DNA from: JAGOEX01 sp964630905
GTDB lineage: Bacteria > UBP6 > UBA1177
Direction of reading: 5' to 3'
DNA: 64,000 nucleotides
Assembly: GCA_964630905.1 (NCBI GenBank)
Contig: CAZVWR010000009.1
Location: forward strand, 18,157-82,156
Of this stretch, positions 58,963 through 64,000 are shown in pieces (positions within the stretch are counted from its first letter, which is position 1; every line of letters starts with the position of its first letter). A program made the position numbers and the translations under genes. The notes beneath the pieces were generated by a model that searched no databases, had not been told where the DNA came from, and saw nothing but the letters and a program-made list of their open reading frames with translations.

Positions 58963-61050
58963 ATGACAGAAATTTGTAAAGCAGGTATCGAAAAGATGAA
59001 ACCGAAGCTCATCGAGGGGGCAAAGGTTACAAAGTTTGCGCCAGACATTCATTTTGTTGAGGCGGAAGGGAGTTTTGTGAAAATTGATGATGCTGAAAAT
59101 GAACTTATGCAGGAGTTTAACGGAACAAATACTCTTGCTGACATTATTTCAAAGCATCTTTCAAAAGGGGATACAGGTGTTTTCAACCGGATACTTTCTT
59201 TGATAACGCGACTTAACAAAGCAGCGCTTTTTGATAAGGAATGTGCTTCGGTGCTGAAAGATGTGTCCAGACCTCAAAAAATGTTTCAGGGTTGCAGTAA
59301 AACAGTTAAAACCCTGCTTCCAAAAGGGTTGTGTGCTTTTAAAGGGAAGATTCTGACTTCAATTCCGGGGCTTATTTTTCTTGTCGTTCTTTCCTTCGGT
59401 TCTTTAACACCGCCGGCTTTGAAAGGATTAAATATTTTAAAGGAACTGACTGCAGGAACAATGACTCCTGAATATGCCTATCTGACAGCACTTCTTTTCA
59501 TACTTATAACTGTTTCAGCCGTTATTTCAGCAGTGTCACTTTGTTCAGGTGCAGCATTAACATCCCTTGGTATTCCCGCAAAGGTGAACGGTGTCTTCAG
59601 ATACGGACTGGTTTATCTTTCAGTAAGTCCCGTGCCGGTTGTTTCAAAAGGCCGCAGGGAAGCGGTTAAACATTATATCATGCTGATGCTTATTCCCTTT
59701 TCAATAGCTGGTGCCGCTTCTATTTTATGGCAGTTCGGCATTTTTCGTCCTGCAATGGCGATAGTTTATGTCACAGCTTTTTCAATAGGGCTCTGGAGGG
59801 TATCGCCACTCATAAAATCTCCATTTACCATGTTGGCGGGTTTTTTTGTTCAGGGAGAAGGGAGCACTTCAACATTTCTCCGTCGCAGATTCGTCAAAGA
59901 TCTTTTGACTACAAAAAAGAATTCAGCTGAAACTGACCGGCTGATTCTGCTTTCAACACTCGGACTTGTCTGGCTTTACGGAATTTATGAATATTTCTGG
60001 CATGTCGCAAATTCAACTTTAAGCTATCTTCTTGCAGACACACTTTCGGCAAGCGGATTTACATTTATTCTGATAAGTATTTCGCTTGCATTTATTGTTC
60101 TTCCTGTCATTCTTCCGGCAACGGGTGCACTGATGGTCGTTCTTGGAAATCTCAGGAGTGTCGCATCAACTCCTCTTGCCAGAATGAGACGGCTTGCAGA
60201 CAATATAACTTCAAAAAATATTCCTGCAAAAGCTCAGATAGTCGCATTCCTTCAACAGATACCGCTTTTTTCGGGTCTTGATGAAACCGGACTTGCTTCA
60301 CTTTGTTCTCATATAAGACTTCATAAATTCAGCACAGGAAGAAAAATAATTCAGCAGGGTGATAAAGGCAGCAGTTTCTATACCATTGTTTCCGGAGTTT
60401 CTGAAGTTGTTGTTGAAAATGCAAGCGGCGTGGAAAAGGTGGTTGAAACACTTTCTACAGGTGATTCATTCGGGGAAATTGCACTCCTTGAAGATATACC
60501 CCGCACGGCGAGCATTGTTACAAAAACCCCTTCCGCTGTTTTTGAAATAGACAGAGAATCATTCGAGAAATTCGTTGTTTCCTCAGCTGGTGGAAAGGAA
60601 AAAGTAACCGATGTAATTAGGTTCGGAAAACTTTTAATGTCAAATCCTCTCTTTTCCTTTATGAGCCCCAGACAGCTTTCATATGTAATAATGAAATTCA
60701 AGACAGAAAAATTTGCAGCAGGAAAGATATTTTTTGATCAGGGAAATAAAGGAGACAAGTTCTATCTGATAAAAGAGGGGACGGTTCATATAAGAAGAAC
60801 AGAAGGAAGCGAAGTCGTACTCGACAGAAAGCTGGAACAGGGTGATTTTTTCGGTGAGATAGCATTAATAAAGGAAGTTCCCCGTACAGCAAAAGCGACT
60901 GCAGTTTCAGACTGTACTGTTGCGACACTTACAAAAGAAGAGTTCCTTGAAATAATCGGTCACAGTATTTTCAGTGGAAAAGAGCTTGATTCAGTAATGC
61001 GCGAAAGAACATCTCAGCTCGGGAAGGAGGCCCTCAAGTCATGCTTATGA
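58963..61050 (+). CDS. PqqD-like, membrane core and two cyclic-nucleotide-binding domains
   Basis: 695 residues. Residues 20-100 resemble a PqqD-type winged helix (GSFVKIDDAENELMQEFNGT). Residues 130-420 contain several membrane helices in the layout of M50 proteases, but the HExxH helix is replaced by SLCSGAALTSLGI. Two cNMP-binding domains follow, near 430-545 and 560-675, each with intact phosphate cassettes FGEIALLEDIPRTA and FGEIALIKEVPRTA. They likely sense cAMP or c-di-nucleotides. The output domain is unclear. Operon with the giant lipoprotein (20 bp). Confidence 0.78.
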   Translation: MTEICKAGIEKMKPKLIEGAKVTKFAPDIHFVEAEGSFVKIDDAENELMQEFNGTNTLADIISKHLSKGDTGVFNRILSLITRLNKAALFDKECASVLKDVSRPQKMFQGCSKTVKTLLPKGLCAFKGKILTSIPGLIFLVVLSFGSLTPPALKGLNILKELTAGTMTPEYAYLTALLFILITVSAVISAVSLCSGAALTSLGIPAKVNGVFRYGLVYLSVSPVPVVSKGRREAVKHYIMLMLIPFSIAGAASILWQFGIFRPAMAIVYVTAFSIGLWRVSPLIKSPFTMLAGFFVQGEGSTSTFLRRRFVKDLLTTKKNSAETDRLILLSTLGLVWLYGIYEYFWHVANSTLSYLLADTLSASGFTFILISISLAFIVLPVILPATGALMVVLGNLRSVASTPLARMRRLADNITSKNIPAKAQIVAFLQQIPLFSGLDETGLASLCSHIRLHKFSTGRKIIQQGDKGSSFYTIVSGVSEVVVENASGVEKVVETLSTGDSFGEIALLEDIPRTASIVTKTPSAVFEIDRESFEKFVVSSAGGKEKVTDVIRFGKLLMSNPLFSFMSPRQLSYVIMKFKTEKFAAGKIFFDQGNKGDKFYLIKEGTVHIRRTEGSEVVLDRKLEQGDFFGEIALIKEVPRTAKATAVSDCTVATLTKEEFLEIIGHSIFSGKELDSVMRERTSQLGKEALKSCL

Positions 61051-61454
61051 AACTTATAGGAATTATAACTTCACTTGTAATACTCAACCAGGCTACGGGT
61101 ATAGGTGCCGAGCAGATGGAATATCTCACAAACATTGTAAAAATTACACTCACTCAAAGCGAAACAGATTCCATTGCCTATATTGTTTACTCTGATAAAG
61201 TTATGGGAAACCAGAACACTCTCCCTTATCTTTCTGAGGACGAGTGGGCTGAATATATCCGCAGGCAGATGGCATCAAAGGCAAAAAACAGAGACACTTC
61301 AAAAGATCTCTGGATAAGACCTTATGAAATTCTTGAAACTGATCCGGTGCCCGGAAGGGAAGGAAGGGGTTTTGTTGTAAGAAGTTCCGGTCCTGACGGC
61401 TCTTTTGAAACAAAAGACGACATTGTTTCCGGATATGTCTATCGTCTGGAATGA
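61041..61454 (+). CDS. Secreted GspG-like fragment protein
   Basis: 137 residues. Signal-like start (MLMKLIGIITSLVILNQATG); AAGGAGG ribosome site in the preceding gene's end. The C-terminal part DLWIRPYEILETDPVPG and SSGPDGSFETKDDIVSGYV matches the calcium-binding loop of GspG/TFP pseudopilins (DxWGxPY and GxDGxxGTxDDI). It has no prepilin cleavage motif. Overlaps the cNMP gene by 10 bp. Confidence 0.65.
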   Translation: MLMKLIGIITSLVILNQATGIGAEQMEYLTNIVKITLTQSETDSIAYIVYSDKVMGNQNTLPYLSEDEWAEYIRRQMASKAKNRDTSKDLWIRPYEILETDPVPGREGRGFVVRSSGPDGSFETKDDIVSGYVYRLE

Positions 61455-61527
61455 TAAAACTTTGATTTTTTTTCAATAAGAACAAGAATACATTCTGATG
61501 TCTGTTTTTTTGTGAGGAGGGTGGAAT

Positions 61528-62097
61528 ATGAAAAGATTGATGTTTATTGCTGTTCTTTTCCTTATTTTAAGCGGAAATGTCTATGCCCAGAATTCAAAAA
61601 AACTTGAAATGTATGTCGCTCCCACTTTCGGAATGGGGTTTAATTTTGATGCTTATAATGCAGTTGGTCTTCTTGCCGGAGTAGATGTTATTTTCAAGGT
61701 ATGGGAAAACAATAAAAAAGCACCGGGAAAGATGTTTGCAGGATTTGACACCGGCTTTGAATACTGGCTGCCGACCAGAACTGACGGACTTTACACAAGT
61801 TACAAGAGACACTTTTTTGACTGGCCGGTGCTCGGCTACTTTTCATATGAATTTAAACTGAATGCCGGACCTCTTGCCTATGCAGGTCCTTACATCGGAA
61901 TGGGGGTCGGTCTTGTTCTTGAGCATGAAACATGGGACCGGGCAGGTGAAAACACTTCATTTTATGCAACTTTTGCAGGAGTTTTCGGTGGACATCTCGT
62001 ATTCACCAATAACTGGGCACTTAAACAGGGTTTCACATGGGGAGCCGGAGCAAGGGGCTGGGGTTCTTTCAATCTTGAGGCAGAGTACAGATTTTGA
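61528..62097 (+). CDS. Outer-membrane beta-barrel-like protein
   Basis: 189 residues, GAGGAGGGTGG ribosome site. Signal peptide (LMFIAVLFLILSGNVYA), then about eight amphipathic strands rich in Gly and aromatics (GFDTGFEYWLPT, GPLAYAGPYIGMGVGLV, NNWALKQGFTWGAGARGWG), ending NLEAEYRF. OmpA/OmpW-size barrel. TTGA overlap with the next gene suggests coupling to the glycosyltransferase. Confidence 0.7.
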   Translation: MKRLMFIAVLFLILSGNVYAQNSKKLEMYVAPTFGMGFNFDAYNAVGLLAGVDVIFKVWENNKKAPGKMFAGFDTGFEYWLPTRTDGLYTSYKRHFFDWPVLGYFSYEFKLNAGPLAYAGPYIGMGVGLVLEHETWDRAGENTSFYATFAGVFGGHLVFTNNWALKQGFTWGAGARGWGSFNLEAEYRF

Positions 62098-63758
62098 AGT
62101 TTCTTTATTTTTCCATTTCACTGGTCTTATTTTCAGTGATTCTTTTCTTTATAATTTATTTTTCTGTTGATCTGCCTGTAAACAATCTTTCGGAAAAAGA
62201 AAGCAGTGTCGTCTATGATCGTAACGGAGAAATGCTCCGGGTTTTTACAAAGGACGGGTTCTTTTATCTCCCTTACGATGAAAATGACAACATTCCGGAA
62301 AAACTTAAAAAAGCAGTTCTTTTTTATGAAGATAGAAAATTTGAAGATCATTTCGGTGTTGATTTTTCAGCAATAATAAGAGCGGCTTATCAGAACATAA
62401 AAAAGGGGGAAATACACAGCGGTGCTTCAACTGTCACAATGCAGCTCTGCCGTTTGATGACTCAGAACAAAAGAAGCTTTAAAAATAAAATTACTGAATC
62501 AATACAGGCGCTTAAAATTGAAAGAAAATGGAACAAGGATGTGATATTAAGAAAATATCTGACATATTGTCCATATGGTCAGAATATTTACGGATATAAA
62601 ACCGCGTCACTTAAATATTTCCGAAAACTTCCTGAGGACCTAAACTGGTCGGAAGCAGCGCTTCTCGCAATACTTCCGAACGCTCCGGGACTTCTTCACC
62701 CTGAAAAGAATAGAGAGCGGCTCACAAATAAAAGGAACGATCTGCTAAAAAGGATGATGGATGCGCAAGTTATTACAATAGCTGAATATAATGAAGCGGT
62801 TTCGATCGAGCCACCCAAAATTTCAGTTCCTTTCCAGACCAATGCATATCACTTGACAAGAGAGCTTGAAATAAGATCTGAAAGCAGGATTATAAAAACC
62901 ACTCTTGATAAAAAAATACAGGTTGCTGCTGAGCAGATGCTGAAAAATTTTTCAAATGAAACTGCTTCGGGACTCACCAATTTTGCTGCGATAGTTACAA
63001 CTGTGAAAGATCCTGAAATTCTTGCCTGGGTAGGGTCGCACAATTTTTTTGATGATTATAACAATGGACAGGTTGACGCGCTAACTTCAAGAAGACCTGT
63101 TGACGGACTTCTTCAGCCCTTTCTTTATGCCCTTGCAATTGACAAACTTAATCTTGACCTAAATAGCGAAATTCCCGACACAAAGCACGCTTACGGCAAC
63201 TATACCCCGACAAATGTTGACGGAAAATATTTAGGAAAAACAAGTTCTTACAAAGCATTGAGAGAATTTCGGAATGTTCCGGCAGTTCATCTTCTCCACA
63301 ATTTCGGAATTGAAGAGTTCTACACTTTTTTGAAAGAGGCAGGGGCAAAAAGCATTCCTCAACCACCTGAGTTTTATGGATATTCTCTGATAAGCGGAGG
63401 TTTTGACCTTCAGCCGGTTGAGATAGCAACTCTTTACAATGGTTTGCTTAGAAATGGAAAGTTCGCAAAACTTAAAACGGTCAAAGGTGAAACAGCAAAA
63501 GAAAATGAGCTGATATCTGCCAAAGCCGCTCTCGATGTTGTTTCCGCACTGCCGAAATACGAAATAAAAGGTCAATTAATTCCGTATGTTGCGACATGCA
63601 ACCGTAACGGCAGGGAATGCTGGACAGCAGTTCTTGCAAAAGATCATATCGTCCTTGTCTGGGGCGGCAGCATGACAGGAATTTCAAAACCCGACACTTC
63701 TTCTACCCTGAATGAACTCAGAGCGCTCGCTTTTTCAATATATAACGCTATTGAGTAA
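62094..63758 (+). CDS. PBP1C-like peptidoglycan glycosyltransferase with degenerate transpeptidase
   Basis: 554 residues, TTG start in a TTGA overlap; an N-terminal membrane helix (FSISLVLFSVILFFIIYFSV). GT51 domain (about 35-230): catalytic EDRKFEDHFGVD (E79), GASTVTMQL, YCPYGQNIYG and ALLAILPNAPGLLHP are intact. The transpeptidase-fold region (about 290-545) aligns with PBP1C (VDALTSRR, FLYALAI), but SxxK is GLLQ (338-341), SxN is FRN (392-394) and KTG is NRNG (504-507). It should polymerise lipid II or a similar substrate without cross-linking. Confidence 0.82.
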   Translation: MKFLYFSISLVLFSVILFFIIYFSVDLPVNNLSEKESSVVYDRNGEMLRVFTKDGFFYLPYDENDNIPEKLKKAVLFYEDRKFEDHFGVDFSAIIRAAYQNIKKGEIHSGASTVTMQLCRLMTQNKRSFKNKITESIQALKIERKWNKDVILRKYLTYCPYGQNIYGYKTASLKYFRKLPEDLNWSEAALLAILPNAPGLLHPEKNRERLTNKRNDLLKRMMDAQVITIAEYNEAVSIEPPKISVPFQTNAYHLTRELEIRSESRIIKTTLDKKIQVAAEQMLKNFSNETASGLTNFAAIVTTVKDPEILAWVGSHNFFDDYNNGQVDALTSRRPVDGLLQPFLYALAIDKLNLDLNSEIPDTKHAYGNYTPTNVDGKYLGKTSSYKALREFRNVPAVHLLHNFGIEEFYTFLKEAGAKSIPQPPEFYGYSLISGGFDLQPVEIATLYNGLLRNGKFAKLKTVKGETAKENELISAKAALDVVSALPKYEIKGQLIPYVATCNRNGRECWTAVLAKDHIVLVWGGSMTGISKPDTSSTLNELRALAFSIYNAIE

Positions 63759-63774
63759 GTTTCGCTTTTTTAAC

Positions 63775-63840
63775 TTGATAATTCAATGGGTTGCATTATA
63801 CTGCAAAAGAACGCCAACAATTGACACTCGTTTGCAGTAT
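63775..63840 (+). promoter_or_regulatory. Promoter overlapped by an operator-like inverted repeat
   Basis: TTGATA at 63775-63780, 16-bp spacer, TATACT at 63797-63802. The -10 starts the left arm of a perfect 10-bp inverted repeat ATACTGCAAA (63798-63807) and TTTGCAGTAT (63831-63840), loop 23 bp. A second TTGACA (63821) lies inside. It precedes the last gene by about 100 bp. Confidence 0.5.
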
Positions 63841-63910
63841 GGAGCATAACCGGGTCAAATTCAAATCTAATCATATCAAAGCGTTAGATTTTTTTGCAGG
63901 GAGGGCTTGA

Positions 63911-64000
63911 TTGAAAAAGGCAACTGTTTTAATGAGCGAAAACATATGTACTTATGGCGACCAAAATTCAAATGAATTTTATTCAACAGATCTATCAGTG
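63911..64000 (+). CDS. Start of a gene cut by the right edge
   Basis: AGGGAGGG at 63898-63905 precedes TTG 63911. The frame (Leu/Met-KKATVLMSENICTYGDQNSN and on) stays open to the window end. 30 codons are too few to identify the family. A downstream ATG at 63932 is possible but lacks a ribosome site. Confidence 0.55.
   Translation, partial: MKKATVLMSENICTYGDQNSNEFYSTDLSV

Overview
This window reads as chromosomal DNA of an AT-rich, diderm (Gram-negative type) bacterium. Several proteins look outer-membrane or lipid-anchored: lipoproteins with clear lipoboxes followed by Asp/Glu-rich linkers, small beta-barrel-like proteins, and a giant surface protein with Ig-like, Kelch and DUF4215 Cys-rich repeats. 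That repertoire resembles deltaproteobacterial/Myxococcota-like lineages, but the low GC is unlike typical Myxococcota. I do not assign a taxon. I saw no tRNA, rRNA, CRISPR array, intact transposon or prophage, and no gene-free stretch longer than about 300 bases.

Layout. 1-9 kb: a TPR membrane protein (cut by the left edge) and an acyltransferase, an AbiE-like pair, an RlmI-type methyltransferase, a CPBP protease, a 25-bp direct repeat next to an ATPase remnant, and two tandem Sel1-like proteins. 9-20 kb: a RhuM-type protein, biotin ligase, a DUF4015 glycosidase-like protein, a second nucleotidyltransferase cassette, a cell-wall recycling group (NamZ divergent from a serine hydrolase, an M23 lipoprotein and a nitroreductase), MoeA and an orphan MNT antitoxin-like gene. 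20-28 kb: a GH13 amylase with pabC and pabB, a Cys-rich lipoprotein, an exported superoxide dismutase, Tpx, pabA and two more lipoproteins, one with 33 Gly-X-Thr/Ser triplets.

28.4-43.2 kb, the most interesting region, is a tightly packed ten-gene minus-strand operon. From its promoter near 43.2 kb it encodes an LpoA-like lipoprotein, a PlsC acyltransferase, a lysine 6-aminotransferase-like enzyme, a YidC-phosphotransferase fusion, a CDP-glycerol glycerophosphotransferase-like enzyme, a second YidC-phosphotransferase fusion, a small secreted protein, a Fom1-like cytidylyltransferase-PEP mutase, phosphonopyruvate decarboxylase and an Fe-ADH-type phosphonoacetaldehyde reductase. The last three enzymes would make 2-hydroxyethylphosphonate (HEP) and, through the fused cytidylyltransferase, CMP-HEP. 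The membrane genes suggest that the phosphonate is put on a teichoic-acid-like, glycan or lipid envelope polymer. The two fusions join a YidC/Oxa1-like membrane domain lacking the conserved groove arginine to an EptA/LtaS-type alkaline-phosphatase-fold domain. I know of no described system with this architecture.

43.3-49.9 kb (minus): an Asp-rich lipoprotein preceded by mutually exclusive hairpins, an AbiE pair, a small outer-membrane-like protein, an RqcH/NFACT protein and a Ycf46-like AAA ATPase. 50-63.8 kb (plus): an envelope operon with a TolB/PEGA-like protein, the 2456-residue surface lipoprotein, a membrane protein with two cyclic-nucleotide domains and a degenerate M50-like core, a GspG-like fragment, a beta-barrel-like protein and a PBP1C-type glycosyltransferase whose transpeptidase motifs are all lost. 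The window ends in a new gene with an operator-like inverted repeat upstream.
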